Origin: Bacillus sp. WMMC1349
Lineage (GTDB): Bacteria; Bacillota; Bacilli; Bacillales; Bacillaceae
Direction of reading: 5' to 3'
DNA: 64,000 nucleotides
NCBI RefSeq assembly: GCF_013155385.1
Contig: NZ_JABJUQ010000007.1
Location: forward strand, 3,132,501 to 3,196,500
Below are positions 1-8,931 of this stretch, in pieces. Within the stretch, counting starts at the first letter, position 1, and every line of letters starts with the position of its first letter. Made by a program: the position numbers and the translations under genes. The notes beneath the pieces are model-generated. The model was not told where the DNA came from, did not search any database, and was given only the letters and a program-made list of their open reading frames with translations.

Positions 1-89
1 ACTTGACCTTCAATTCTTTTTAAACGGTTTTTCAGTTTTTCTTTTTCCTTTGAACTTTTCGGGTTTAACATTTGTTCATGCTCCGACAT
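1..89 (-). CDS. csoR: CsoR copper-sensing repressor, 5' end only
   Basis: Only the first 29 codons are inside the window; the gene runs off the left edge. The start ATG (89-87) follows a GAGAGGTG ribosome binding site. The peptide begins MSEHEQMLNPKSSKEKEKLK and continues into NRLKRIEGQV, the characteristic N-terminal part of the CsoR/RcnR family before the first metal-ligand cysteine. In Bacillus, CsoR represses the copZA copper-efflux operon and releases DNA on binding Cu(I). Metal ligands lie outside the window, so the metal specificity is taken from the match to B. subtilis CsoR as I remember it. Confidence 0.8.
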   Translation of the reverse strand, partial: MSEHEQMLNPKSSKEKEKLKNRLKRIEGQ

Positions 90-175
90 TTGAACACCTC
101 TCATCATTTATTCTGTACAAGAATGATGTTTTTATTATGATAAAACGTTAACAGAAACATTAACAAAAGAAAAGG

Positions 176-315
176 GGTATCCTGAAAGTAGTGTGAATGA
201 ATAAAAATGGGGAAATTTGCTCGCTTTCCCCGGGCGATACGCGAGCCTCCTCGGAGCTCGTTCCCGCAGGAGTCTCGCAATTCCCTCTTGTTTATGTTGA
301 AAAAGGACTTTTTAG
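176..315. repeat. Dispersed palindromic repeat, copy 1
   Basis: A GC-richer block beginning ATCCTGAAAGTAGTGTGAAT, followed by two arms that fold on themselves (GGAAATTTGCTCGCTTTCC near 212 and GGAGTCTCGCAATTCC near 270). The same start and arms recur at the right end of the window (about 63875 onward), and a diverged copy occurs near 62357. No reading frame is conserved. It resembles palindromic intergenic repeats common in Bacillaceae genomes; function unknown. Confidence 0.65.
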
Positions 316-323
316 ACAGCTCA

Positions 324-875
324 TTACCCTTTTAAAATTGCGAAAAATTCCCTCATGAACTCAGGGAGGTTAGACCAGTCATGTCCTGAGACGAGGTTTC
401 CCTCAACATGCAACTTCTGATCAATATAAGTCGCACCCGCCGCTTCAACTTCAGGCTTACAGGCAATGTAAGCCGTCAGCTCTCTGCCTTTCAAATGCTC
501 TCTCAAACTTGTAAAAATCAAACTAGCATGACAGATGGCGCCGATTGGCTTGTTTTCTTTAAAAAAGTGGGTCACGATCTTTAATAAACGATCATCCATG
601 CGAATATGCTCAGGTGCTCGTCCTCCTGGAATAATGATGCCATCGTATTCTGATGGATCAACATCAGCGAATGAAGCATGTGCTTCAATTAAATAGCCCG
701 GTTTTTCAGTGTACGTATCCCAATCTAAGAAATCATGAACAACGGTATGAAGTTTTTTCTTTTGCGGTGCAGCAATCACTGCTTCAAAACCTTCTTCAAG
801 ACAGCGGAAATATGGATAATAGACTTCCAAAGCTTCCACTGCATCACCGGTCACAATCAATACTTTTTTCGTCAT
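324..875 (-). CDS. DJ-1/PfpI family protein
   Basis: A 183-residue single-domain protein of the DJ-1/PfpI superfamily (class I glutamine amidotransferase-like fold). It shows the nucleophile-elbow sequence GAICHAS with Cys115-His116, the IIIPGGRAPE loop, and an early acidic residue (Glu17) where the family has its conserved Glu. Members are proteases, chaperones, glyoxalases or deglycases, so the exact activity is open. A TTG one codon upstream (878) is an alternative start; the AAGGGG ribosome binding site fits either. It stands alone between csoR and a decayed region. Distant resemblance to B. subtilis YraA/YfkM, which are stress proteins. Confidence 0.8.
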   Translation of the reverse strand: MTKKVLIVTGDAVEALEVYYPYFRCLEEGFEAVIAAPQKKKLHTVVHDFLDWDTYTEKPGYLIEAHASFADVDPSEYDGIIIPGGRAPEHIRMDDRLLKIVTHFFKENKPIGAICHASLIFTSLREHLKGRELTAYIACKPEVEAAGATYIDQKLHVEGNLVSGHDWSNLPEFMREFFAILKG

Positions 876-1048
876 CAAACATCATCCCCTTTCCTTTCTC
901 CCTTAATTTTAATCCACTTCTTGCTTTTTTTAAAATCAAGTGCTCATATGTTTTTCTTAGAGTCAAAAGGAAATATTTTAAGTAATGTAATGATGCACAT
1001 CCTTGTAGAAAATAAATTTACAACAAGAGAACATTTCATCAATATTTA

Positions 1049-1245
1049 AAAATGCATCCTGTTACGCCTGAAATTCTCCCCGGTAGTTGCATTCACAGTA
1101 CACTTTAAATGCTTCAAAAGCGGAGCTGGTCTGTTATAACAAACCTTCTAGGTAAGCACAATTGATGCTGTTTCAGAACTCATGATCAGGGAAATTACAC
1201 CATTCTTTTTGTTAATGCAAACAGGGGCGGCTCTGTACTGGCAAT
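1049..1245 (+). pseudogene. Decayed paralog of the secreted crystallin-like gene
   Basis: This stretch carries collinear scraps of the gene at 1512-2033: 'catcctgtta', 'cacagtacacttta', 'ggtctgt', 'ggaaattacacc', and 'atgcaaacagggg' appear in the same order and spacing as in the intact gene. Frameshifts and stops throughout remove any open frame, and the 5' part with the signal peptide is gone. It is best read as a tandem duplicate that has decayed. Confidence 0.6.
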
Positions 1246-1511
1246 TCCTCATAACATTGATTTATCTAATTTGGTAAAGAATTGGAATGATTGCGTCTCA
1301 TGCCGTCTTCCTTCGCTCAAATCCAATCAGGTTGAGACTGTCTGACGACTCCAATCTTTCTATCATCTTGTATAAATTTACGGCTATAATTCATAAAATA
1401 TTCAAAATTACAATTATTTTACATGTTATTTATTGTAATAAAAGGTTTTTTGATGTAGTCTTGAGGCAACCACACATCCAATGTTGTGTGGAAAAAAAGG
1501 AGGTAGTATAA

Positions 1512-2033
1512 ATGAAATTTGCTGTCAGATTACTAGCTTTACTCAGTCTTCTAGGGATCACACTGTTTGGTACTATGAACAGTGGAGCACAGGCTCAAGA
1601 AGTTGGTGCAAAAGCCTCTCACTACCAAGTGTATACTCAAGATGAAAATGGAAAACAAATTTCAATTGATTTTGACAACGAGAGGACATTTAACCAATAT
1701 TTAAAGACGCATCCTGTTAAACCGAAGAGTAAATTCAGTCTGGCAGCTCCTATTTACAGTACACTTTACGAACACACAAACGGCGGGGGTTGGTCTGTCA
1801 GAGCATATGCAAATGTCATGACAAACCTTGCTGGAAATGCCAATGATGCCGTATCATCTGTCAGAACCCATCCACATGGAAATTACACCTATGTTTATAT
1901 ACATGCAAACGGAGGCGGTAATGCATTAGCTTTGGCTAATACAGGTGGTCTCTATAATTTACTTGGACCTGTCGGTGATGGTTCAAAAACATGGAATGAT
2001 GAAGTTTCTTCTGTCTTAGTTCGCTCAAATTAA
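1512..2033 (+). CDS. Secreted beta/gamma-crystallin-like protein
   Basis: A 173-residue exported protein. Residues 1-28 form a Sec signal peptide (positively charged start, hydrophobic LLALLSLLGITLFG core, GAQAQE cleavage region). The mature C-terminal half, from about residue 86, has two repeats rich in Gly and aromatics (LYEHTNGGGWSVRAY and VYIHANGGGNALAL, each followed by a Val/Ser strand), the spacing expected of beta/gamma-crystallin Greek-key motifs. The same fold occurs in secreted metalloprotease inhibitors and stress proteins; which applies here is not known. An AAAAAGGAGG ribosome binding site precedes the ATG. A decayed duplicate lies just upstream. Confidence 0.7.
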   Translation: MKFAVRLLALLSLLGITLFGTMNSGAQAQEVGAKASHYQVYTQDENGKQISIDFDNERTFNQYLKTHPVKPKSKFSLAAPIYSTLYEHTNGGGWSVRAYANVMTNLAGNANDAVSSVRTHPHGNYTYVYIHANGGGNALALANTGGLYNLLGPVGDGSKTWNDEVSSVLVRSN

Positions 2034-2037
2034 TTTA

Positions 2038-2075
2038 GGATGGAGGCTGCTTGACAGCAGCCTCCTATCCATTTC
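2038..2075 (+). terminator. Terminator-like hairpin after the crystallin-like gene
   Basis: GGAGGCTGC (2042-2050) pairs with GCAGCCTCC (2057-2065) around a 6-nt loop, with further pairing of outer GGA/TCC. The following T-run is weak (ATTTCT), so efficiency is uncertain. It also lies at the end of the convergent yvmA gene. Confidence 0.6.
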
Positions 2076-2106
2076 TAGGCCAAAAGCAAAAACCGATTTG
2101 TTATAC

Positions 2107-3333
2107 CTATGATTTTGCAGCTTTTTTATTTACCACTTTTGGTGCCGCTTTTCGTAATCTATTTCCCATAATGGCAAACATCAGCAGGCTAACGACAGCA
2201 TATAGCGCTCCAAGACAACTGAAAATCAGAACAGATGATAGTTTTTCTAAGAGATAGCCGGATATAACGGGTCCGCTCGCCATTCCTATATATCTGATAA
2301 AGTTAAATACCCCTATTGCACTACCGCGATTTTCTTCAAACTCGTTCGTTATCATTGTTGAGAACATCGGCGGAATAAGCCCCATTGTAATACCAAAAAC
2401 AATGAGAGCTATGGACATGACAAACAAAGAGAACGTATGTGTGAGTCCAAAAAACACGATGCCGCCTGCAGCTGTTAGATTTCCATAAACGAATAAACGC
2501 TGTAATGATATTTTTTTTTGAATCGATTTGAACACCATACTCCCTACAATTGTACTTACTGCTATCGGTAAATAAAGCATCCCGACAATTTTCAAATCAA
2601 GATGATAGCTATCCGTCAACAAAATAGGCAAATAAACAATGATTGAAAAATAAACAAAAAAGATGATAAAACTTAAAATTAATATAGCATTCCCGATTTT
2701 ATTTTTGAACATCTCACCATAGTGGGATAAAAGTCGTTTGGCATTAAAACGGTCTTTTTTCTTTGTTGGTTCTTTTGGAAAACAAATGGCATTTACTAAG
2801 AACAAAATGATTGAAATGCCTGTCAAAAACCAGAAAATTCCCCAATAGTTAAAACGTTCTCCAATAAACCCCCCAAGCAATGGAGCAACGGCTGGTGCCA
2901 AAGACAGTAACATTTGGTAAGTCCCCATTGCACTGCCCCGTTTTGTTCCTTCAAACAATCCGCCAATTGTGGTCGCCGCGATTAGAGGAAGTGCTGCTGT
3001 TCCCAGCGCTTGAAGTACTCTAAAAATGAGAAATACCGTAAAATCCTGTGCAAGAGCACAACCCATGCTAGCGAAAACGGTGATGATCATACTGACTAGC
3101 ACGACAAACCTCGCACCTTTAAAATCAACAATTGATCCAATAATGATCTGCATAACTGCTGTAATGAAAATAAAAATGGAAACTGATAAGTTCACCATAG
3201 TGACAGAAACATGGAAAGAGTCTCTGATTAAAGGAATGATCGGTGAGTAAATGTTTTGATTTAACGAAGCAAAAAATGCACTGAGACATACCAAATACAA
3301 AATAAAAGTCGTACTTAGTTTTAAGGTTTTCAC
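2107..3333 (-). CDS. yvmA: MFS exporter of the pulcherriminic acid locus
   Basis: A 408-residue major facilitator superfamily protein of the drug:H+ antiporter (12-TM) type. The loop motif after TM2 reads GSIVDFKGAR, and the TM5 region has LAPAVAPLLGGFIGE, typical of antiporters. It is divergent from yvmC-cypX and carries a match to the locus operator just upstream of its start, so it is probably in the same regulon. In B. subtilis and B. licheniformis YvmA is linked to export of pulcherriminic acid, the iron-chelating oxidised cyclo-dileucine. Assignment rests on family plus context. Confidence 0.85.
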   Translation of the reverse strand: MKTLKLSTTFILYLVCLSAFFASLNQNIYSPIIPLIRDSFHVSVTMVNLSVSIFIFITAVMQIIIGSIVDFKGARFVVLVSMIITVFASMGCALAQDFTVFLIFRVLQALGTAALPLIAATTIGGLFEGTKRGSAMGTYQMLLSLAPAVAPLLGGFIGERFNYWGIFWFLTGISIILFLVNAICFPKEPTKKKDRFNAKRLLSHYGEMFKNKIGNAILILSFIIFFVYFSIIVYLPILLTDSYHLDLKIVGMLYLPIAVSTIVGSMVFKSIQKKISLQRLFVYGNLTAAGGIVFFGLTHTFSLFVMSIALIVFGITMGLIPPMFSTMITNEFEENRGSAIGVFNFIRYIGMASGPVISGYLLEKLSSVLIFSCLGALYAVVSLLMFAIMGNRLRKAAPKVVNKKAAKS

Positions 3334-3377
3334 GAAAACCGCCTGCCTTAAATTAGTTTATAACACGATTAAATATT

Positions 3378-3391
3378 GTTAACCAGTTAAC
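3378..3391. promoter_or_regulatory. Operator upstream of yvmA (probable YvmB/PchR box)
   Basis: GTTAACCAGTTAAC, a near-palindrome with flanking T/A extending the symmetry to 16 bp. It lies about 45 bp upstream of the yvmA start and matches three other sites in this locus. Inferred target of the MarR-type repressor encoded at 5777-6250. Confidence 0.7.
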
Positions 3392-3589
3392 AAAAATATT
3401 GTAACGCCCCTTTCTTTTTTTGTCAATGTCTCAATTTTAATATTTCTTTACATACATTTTGTTTGTACTGATTTTGTAAGCATACAAATAGCATTTTTAT
3501 GTATAAACAGACAAAATGTTACTATATTTTTCATATTTTGGACTTTGACCGTGTTGACATCTGGAAAAGTTCGGGATAGAATGACTATT

Positions 3590-3603
3590 GTTTACTAGTA
3601 AAC
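3590..3603. promoter_or_regulatory. Operator upstream of yvmC-cypX (probable YvmB/PchR box)
   Basis: GTTTACTAGTAAAC is a perfect 14-bp palindrome 165 bp upstream of yvmC. It fits the pattern GTTwACyrGTwAAC shared by all four sites of the locus. Confidence 0.7.
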
Positions 3604-3767
3604 TTTTATTTTTTCATAACCAGTCTTTAAAGCCTGCACTAGTGCGCAAACCACAGTCGTTTTTTATTCGCCACACTCCATTTGAATTCATCTTAGTCTA
3701 TTCTAAGCTCTACTCACAGTAAGATATTCGCATTGATTGACAAATTGCCCACTGAGGAGTGAAATCA

Positions 3768-4523
3768 ATGACAGAGCTTATGACCAAGAACAAACTCCAT
3801 TCATTCAAAACAGAAACATTAACACAAAACTGCACTGAACTATTTGAACGCCGCCACCATGTTTTAATTGGGATTAGCCCGTTTAACAGTCAATTTTCCG
3901 AAGATTATATTTACCGACTGATCGGCTGGGCAATCAATGAATTCGAAAATGTAGAAGTCCTACTGGCAGGAAAGGAAGCAGCCAATCTGCTTGAAGCACT
4001 TGGAACTCCAAGAGGAAAAGCCGAACGCAAAGTTCGAAAAGAAGTCTCTCGAAATAAAAGGTTTGCAGAACGTGCGCTCAAAGCACATGGCGGCAATCCG
4101 GAAGCCATTCATACGTTTTCTGATTTTACAGAGCAAACCGCATACTGTCATTTGCGAAATGAGGTTGATGATGCGTTTTTTGAACAGCCCCATTTCCGTA
4201 AAGCATGCTTAGAGATGTCTCAAGCAGCAATACTAGGACGAGCCCGAGGCACTCAGACAGCGATTGATGAGGTTAGTGAAGCGATGCTGAATTTGGCCGT
4301 TGAGTACGTGATAGCAGAGTTACCGTTTTTTATCGGGGCACCGGATATATTAGGAGTGGAGGAAACACTCCTTGCTTATCACCGCCCCTGGAAGCTCGGA
4401 GAACAAATATCCAATCATGAATTTGCGATTAGAATGCGACCAAATCAAGGATACCTCATGGTTACCGAGCAATCCGAGGATGTTTGTGTGGAATCTAAAA
4501 ACCTGCAGGAGGTCAAAAGATGA
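3768..4523 (+). CDS. yvmC: Cyclodipeptide synthase, cyclo(L-Leu-L-Leu) forming
   Basis: A 251-residue cyclodipeptide synthase that uses two leucyl-tRNAs to make cyclo-dileucine, the first step to pulcherriminic acid. Ser37 in GISPFNS is the residue that accepts the first aminoacyl group; Tyr180 and Glu184 ([11 protein letters not shown]) complete the active site at the same positions as in B. licheniformis YvmC. The basic patch [15 protein letters not shown] (84-98) suits tRNA binding. The ATG at 3768 is chosen because GAGGAG (3754-3759) sits 8 nt before it; a GTG at 3759 would overlap that site. The stop overlaps the start of cypX by 4 bp. Confidence 0.95.
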   Translation: MTELMTKNKLHSFKTETLTQNCTELFERRHHVLIGISPFNSQFSEDYIYRLIGWAINEFENVEVLLAGKEAANLLEALGTPRGKAERKVRKEVSRNKRFAERALKAHGGNPEAIHTFSDFTEQTAYCHLRNEVDDAFFEQPHFRKACLEMSQAAILGRARGTQTAIDEVSEAMLNLAVEYVIAELPFFIGAPDILGVEETLLAYHRPWKLGEQISNHEFAIRMRPNQGYLMVTEQSEDVCVESKNLQEVKR

Positions 4524-5737
4524 ACCATTCTCTTAAAAGTTTTAGTGTGTTGTCTGAAAGCTACCATGAGGATCCATATCAATATTTTTCATATCTTCGT
4601 GAAACAGATCCAGTTCATTATGAAGAATCCCTTGACAGTTATTTTATTAGTCGTTATCAAGATGTTCGCCATGTTCTTCAGCACTCGGATATCTTTACGA
4701 CAAAGCCATTGAGCGAACGGGCAGAACCGGTTATGCGCGGACCAGTACTCGCTCAAATGCATGGTAAAGAACACACGGCAAAACGAAGAATCGTTTTACG
4801 GCGCTTTGTCGGAAATCCTCTTGAACATCTTACTCCGTTAATCAAAGACAATGCCGAAAGACTTTTGGCACCATATCTTGAAAAAGGGCGCATTGACCTT
4901 GTGAATGATTTTGGTAAAACATTTGCTGTCTGTGTAACAATGGATATTTTAGGACTTGACAAAAAAGACCATGAAAAGATCAGATACTGGCACAGTGGTG
5001 TTGCTGATTATATTACAAGTTTGAATCAGTCACCTGAAGATCAGGCTCACTCTCTTAAATGCAGTGAACAGCTCGCTAACTATTTAAGCCCAATCATCGC
5101 AGAACGCAGAGGAGACCCTGGTCATGATTTAATTTCGATTTTATGCACTTCTGAGTATGAAGGTGTAGCTATGTCAGATCGGGACATTCGAGCACTAATT
5201 CTGAACATATTGCTTGCCGCAACAGAACCAGCAGATAAGACACTTGCGTTAATGATCTATCATTTGCTACATCATCCTCAACAAATGAAGGATGTGCTTG
5301 AAGATCGTTCACTGCTTTCTCGGGCAATTGCAGAAACACTACGTTATAAACCGCCTGTTCAACTTATTCCACGGCAACTTTCTCAAGATGCCGTCATCAG
5401 CAATGTTGAACTGAAAGAAGGTACAATCGTATTTTGCATGATTGGTGCAGCCAACCGTGATCCCGAAGCTTTTGAATGCCCGAATGAGTTTAACATTTAC
5501 CGCGATGATCTTGATGTCAAAAGTGCATTTAGCGGAGCTGCCCGCCATCTTGCATTCGGCTCAGGTCTTCATAACTGTGTAGGAGCAGGCTTTGCAAAAA
5601 CAGAGCTTGAAATTGTGGCCAACACCGTACTCGATCATATGCAAAACATCAGATTAGAGAAGGATTTCGTTTATCGCGAAACAGGACTTTATACGCGTGG
5701 TCCTGTCTCACTTCGAATCTTATTTGATGCCGTTTAA
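4520..5737 (+). CDS. cypX: Cytochrome P450 CYP134 family, cyclodipeptide oxidase
   Basis: A 405-residue soluble P450 that oxidises cyclo(Leu-Leu) to pulcherriminic acid. The heme-ligand loop [13 protein letters not shown] places the thiolate at Cys353; the ExxR motif of helix K is ETLR (272-275). Helix I reads AATEPADKT, lacking the usual acid-threonine spacing, as in the B. subtilis protein. Translation is coupled to yvmC through an ATGA overlap, and AGGAGG precedes the ATG. Closely similar throughout to B. subtilis CypX as remembered. Confidence 0.95.
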   Translation: MNHSLKSFSVLSESYHEDPYQYFSYLRETDPVHYEESLDSYFISRYQDVRHVLQHSDIFTTKPLSERAEPVMRGPVLAQMHGKEHTAKRRIVLRRFVGNPLEHLTPLIKDNAERLLAPYLEKGRIDLVNDFGKTFAVCVTMDILGLDKKDHEKIRYWHSGVADYITSLNQSPEDQAHSLKCSEQLANYLSPIIAERRGDPGHDLISILCTSEYEGVAMSDRDIRALILNILLAATEPADKTLALMIYHLLHHPQQMKDVLEDRSLLSRAIAETLRYKPPVQLIPRQLSQDAVISNVELKEGTIVFCMIGAANRDPEAFECPNEFNIYRDDLDVKSAFSGAARHLAFGSGLHNCVGAGFAKTELEIVANTVLDHMQNIRLEKDFVYRETGLYTRGPVSLRILFDAV

Positions 5738-5775
5738 AAGCCTCCCTCCCCACAAGGGGGGGTTTCTTCATTAAG
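5738..5775. terminator. Terminator between convergent cypX and yvmB
   Basis: AAAGCCTCCCTCCCC, loop ACAA, then GGGGGGGTTTCTT. The A-rich left arm and T-rich right arm make it able to serve both converging genes. Confidence 0.75.
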
Positions 5776-5776
5776 A

Positions 5777-6250
5777 TTAGATCTGTTTGGACCATTCTTT
5801 TAGAAAGCGGGTAACGGTTTCAAGTTCAGATTCTGTGAATTGCTCGAACAGCTTGCTGTAACGTTTTTTGGCAATTTCGTGCATCCGCTCATGGACGATA
5901 GCCAACTTTTCGCCTTCTACTGTTAAGGTATAATACAATTCTTTATTGTTGTTTGGTTTTTTATGAGACTCGATCATATGATGGTTGATCAAAACATTAA
6001 CTGCTTTCGTAATCGCAGCTTTTGACACTTGCAACCGTTCTGCGAGAGAAGTGTTGTTGAGCTGAGCTTCACTATCATGGATTAATGAAACAATATGAAG
6101 TTGTGTCAGAGTCCAATGCTTATGCATCATTTCTTCGCTTTTTAAAGCTTCTTTTGCAAATGTCTGTTGTTCATGCTGTGCTCGTTTTTCCCTCTTCACA
6201 ATAAAATCTTGAACAGCTTGAAATGCCTGTTCATACGTATTGTTGTCCAC
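5777..6250 (-). CDS. yvmB: MarR-family repressor of the pulcherriminic acid genes
   Basis: A 157-residue winged-helix regulator. The recognition region SLAERLQVSKAAITKAVNVLINHHMIE (about 67-93) and the following wing (NNKELYYTLTVEGE) are typical of MarR proteins. It is convergent with cypX and has two operator copies in its own promoter, so autorepression is likely. The B. subtilis homolog, YvmB/PchR, represses yvmC-cypX and its neighbours. Confidence 0.9.
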   Translation of the reverse strand: MDNNTYEQAFQAVQDFIVKREKRAQHEQQTFAKEALKSEEMMHKHWTLTQLHIVSLIHDSEAQLNNTSLAERLQVSKAAITKAVNVLINHHMIESHKKPNNNKELYYTLTVEGEKLAIVHERMHEIAKKRYSKLFEQFTESELETVTRFLKEWSKQI

Positions 6251-6269
6251 TTTTCTTGCCTTCCTTTCT

Positions 6270-6305
6270 GTTAACTGGTTAACTATTTATAGTTTACCAG
6301 TTAAC
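6270..6305. promoter_or_regulatory. Paired operators upstream of yvmB
   Basis: Two 14-bp sites, GTTAACTGGTTAAC (6270-6283) and GTTTACCAGTTAAC (6292-6305), with starts 22 bp apart, about two helical turns, so bound dimers would lie on one face. Both match the boxes before yvmA and yvmC. They also sit about 100 bp upstream of iolW, which is read away from them. Confidence 0.7.
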
Positions 6306-6404
6306 GAAATAAAATTCAATGATTCCATTTTATTTTTTTAAATAACCATATAAACAGGTTACAATAAAATAGACATCATTACATATCCAGAGAGGAGTAT
6401 AGAG

Positions 6405-7454
6405 ATGGATAAAATTCGTACTGGGTTATTAGGCTATGGACTGTCAGGTTCTGTTTTTCATGCCCCGTTATTATCGGTCTTAACAGAATTTGAAATAAAA
6501 AAAGTGATGACATCTCGAAAAGAACAAGTGCATCAAGACATTCCTGGGACGAAAACAGTCAGCTCGATTGATGAAATGACGAACGACCCAGACATTGATC
6601 TTGTGATTGTGACAACACCTAGTGGGCTTCATTTTGAAATGGCCAAACAATGCCTTCTCGCTGGTAAACATGTTGTTTTGGAGAAACCGATGACAACAAG
6701 TGCAGAAGAAGCCAAAACATTAATTGAAATAGCTAAACAACAAAACGTGGTTCTTAGTGTATTTCACAATAGAAGATGGGATAACGACTTTTTAACAATT
6801 AAACAGCTCATAAAAGAAGAGCAACTCGGAGAAATCAATACATTCCATGCATCTTTTGACAGGTATAGACCGAATGTCAGACAGCGCTGGAAAGAGCAAA
6901 AAGGCGCGGGGTCTGGATCTCTTTATGATCTAGGATCACATTTGATTGATCAAGCCCTTCATTTATTTGGAAAACCTAACGCTGTAACTGCTCAAGTGAT
7001 CTCTCAGAGAAACAATGCAGAAACAGATGATTATTTTCATGTCGTGCTCAGTTATGACAAACTTCAGGTACTATTGCATTCTGGCTCGATTGTCCCGGCT
7101 AATGGTCCCCGCTATCAAGTGCATGGCTCAAAGGGGAGCTTTATTAAGTACGGCATTGATGGACAGGAAGAAGCGCTTAGAGCTGGTCAAAAACCAGTTG
7201 ATGCTTCATGGGGAGCTGATTCACCTGAATATTATGGAGAATTAACATTAATTGAAGGTGAAAACATCAAGAAAGAAACAGTAAAAACACTCAATGGTTC
7301 TTATTTAACCTATTATAAGGAACTAGCTGCATGTATCCTTAAAGGCGGCAAACCGCCTGTTACTGCTGAGGAAGGCTTAGATGTCATCAGTATCATTGAG
7401 TCAGCCTGGAAAAGCAACGAATTGAAAAAAACAGTTTTCATCAACAATCTCTAA
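6405..7454 (+). CDS. iolW: NADP-dependent scyllo-inositol dehydrogenase-like oxidoreductase
   Basis: A 349-residue Gfo/Idh/MocA oxidoreductase. The Rossmann motif GLLGYGLSGSVFHAPLL is at residues 8-24, the catalytic-face EKP motif is at about 95-97, and the substrate-domain signature HNRRWDNDF follows. Strong similarity over its whole length to B. subtilis IolW (YvaA), which interconverts scyllo-inositol and scyllo-inosose. GAGAGGAG precedes the ATG. It appears to be a single-gene unit followed by an inverted repeat. Substrate is inferred from orthology. Confidence 0.88.
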   Translation: MDKIRTGLLGYGLSGSVFHAPLLSVLTEFEIKKVMTSRKEQVHQDIPGTKTVSSIDEMTNDPDIDLVIVTTPSGLHFEMAKQCLLAGKHVVLEKPMTTSAEEAKTLIEIAKQQNVVLSVFHNRRWDNDFLTIKQLIKEEQLGEINTFHASFDRYRPNVRQRWKEQKGAGSGSLYDLGSHLIDQALHLFGKPNAVTAQVISQRNNAETDDYFHVVLSYDKLQVLLHSGSIVPANGPRYQVHGSKGSFIKYGIDGQEEALRAGQKPVDASWGADSPEYYGELTLIEGENIKKETVKTLNGSYLTYYKELAACILKGGKPPVTAEEGLDVISIIESAWKSNELKKTVFINNL

Positions 7455-7466
7455 AACCACCTGAAT

Positions 7467-7520
7467 AACTGCACCCCATTTGTTAGACCCCACCCTAATA
7501 ATTGAAGGTGCAGTTTTCTT
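7467..7520 (+). terminator. Inverted repeat/terminator after iolW, possibly IS-derived
   Basis: AACTGCACC (7467-7475) and GGTGCAGTT (7507-7515) are perfect inverted arms followed by TTCTTA. The inner text CCATTTGTTAGACC resembles the end of IS3-family elements, so the hairpin may be a relic. The rest of 7521-7672 contains no supported gene; a short minus-strand frame here is probably a gene fragment. Confidence 0.45.
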
Positions 7521-7672
7521 ACATAATAGGAATATGGCTTTGTTGGGATCATTCGTTGCCACAATATCAACATGTGCCTGACCTTCTAACTATTTGCATA
7601 TTGATGCTCCAGAAGTGTTCCTAACTGTTGTATTTACTTGAAGCACCATATTTCCAAACTACCTCTAAAAAT

Positions 7673-8857
7673 TTACATATCCATATGGCTTTGTTTGTTT
7701 TTTTTCAAGCTAATGAACAAAATGATGCCGCTGATCACAATAAGCAAGATCCCCATTCCTGTAAATAACGACAATGGCAAAATAACATCTGTGCTAAAAT
7801 CAATTGCCCAGCCAATTAGAAAAGCTAGAAGTGCTCCGCCTAGACTTGCCGAAGAAATAAAGAAGCTTGTCATTTCTTCTGTAAAAGGTTTTCCAGCTAA
7901 TGATGTTAATGTAACAGCACAAGGGAAAATACCCGCTGCAGAAAACCCGATACAAAAGATAAGCAAAATCTGTGTTCCATGATGGGGAAGCCATGCCAAA
8001 GTAAACAGCAAGACGGTCAATATGCCGGTGCTGAATATGAGAAAGATAGCAGAAGTTAAACGATTGCCAAGCAGACTTAACAAAAATCGTCCGAACACCA
8101 TCCCCATCCAAAAAAATGAAACACTGATAACGCTGATTTCATCAGCTCCCTTTTCACACATGAGTGCCGGCAGAAAATTGGCGAAATTCGTTTCAATCCC
8201 CGCATAGAGAAATGCAAAAATGAGAAAAAAAAGAATATTTTTTTCCTTCTTTCCTTTTTGAAAGATAGCTGTTGCAGTCGGTTTGATTTGACATGTGTTC
8301 TGACTTGAAGCAGGGTTATTGCCCTTCCCTTTTAGAAAAATGAACCATAAACCTGTAAGGATTGATACGAACAAAAAAAGAACATAAAGTGGTATATTCC
8401 AAGAATATTGCTCTACTAGGATAAAAATCAGAAAAGGAAACAACAAAGCACCTAAGCCAAAGAAAACCTCTAAGATATTCATCCCTTTTGCATTTTTATC
8501 TTGTGTAATCACATACGCTCCCATTGTTGTTTCCAAAGTACCAGCTCCAAAGCCCAGCAAGAAGCCCATGATCACAAAATAGAGGAAATTGTCAAAGATA
8601 AAAACCCCTAAAAGTGTCACCATAATGAGAAGTAGACCATACGTCAATACAGTGGTATGGGAGCTACGTCTGACAAATATCGGTGCCAACAAAACACCGT
8701 TTAAAAAACCAATGAATTGAAAAAAAATCAGGAAGGATAAATCGTGAAGATCCCGATGATATTCATGGATGATATACGGTGATAGGCTCCCCAAAAGTAT
8801 GTGGATGATGCCGACAATAAAGTAAAATGAACAGCCAAATATAAAAATTTTTTTCAC
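7673..8857 (-). CDS. glcP: Sugar:H+ symporter, GlcP type
   Basis: A 394-residue 12-TM major facilitator protein. FFQFIGFLNGVLLAP and YAGIETNFANFLP match B. subtilis GlcP, a glucose/mannose:proton symporter that is the last gene of its ntd operon. The GTG at 8857 is chosen because AAGGAG (8871-8866) sits 8 nt upstream; a longer frame to 8926 would start inside the hairpin region without a ribosome binding site. Its position after ntdC suggests it feeds glucose into kanosamine synthesis. Confidence 0.85.
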   Translation of the reverse strand: MKKIFIFGCSFYFIVGIIHILLGSLSPYIIHEYHRDLHDLSFLIFFQFIGFLNGVLLAPIFVRRSSHTTVLTYGLLLIMVTLLGVFIFDNFLYFVIMGFLLGFGAGTLETTMGAYVITQDKNAKGMNILEVFFGLGALLFPFLIFILVEQYSWNIPLYVLFLFVSILTGLWFIFLKGKGNNPASSQNTCQIKPTATAIFQKGKKEKNILFFLIFAFLYAGIETNFANFLPALMCEKGADEISVISVSFFWMGMVFGRFLLSLLGNRLTSAIFLIFSTGILTVLLFTLAWLPHHGTQILLIFCIGFSAAGIFPCAVTLTSLAGKPFTEEMTSFFISSASLGGALLAFLIGWAIDFSTDVILPLSLFTGMGILLIVISGIILFISLKKNKQSHMDM

Positions 8858-8884
8858 TAAATCCACTCCTTCATTTTCCAGAAT

Positions 8885-8923
8885 AAAACCCTTGCGGCTG
8901 AGGTTAGAGCCGACAAGGGTTTT
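8885..8923 (-). terminator. Strong intercistronic hairpin between ntdC and glcP
   Basis: AAAACCCTTG-CGGCT (8885-8899) pairs with AGCCG (8908-8912) and CAAGGGTTTT (8914-8923), with one bulged base and an 8-nt loop. It starts 9 nt after the ntdC stop codon. In the direction of transcription the stem ends GGGTTTTATTC, so partial termination or 3'-end protection of ntdABC mRNA is likely. Confidence 0.7.
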
Positions 8924-8931
8924 CACAATGC

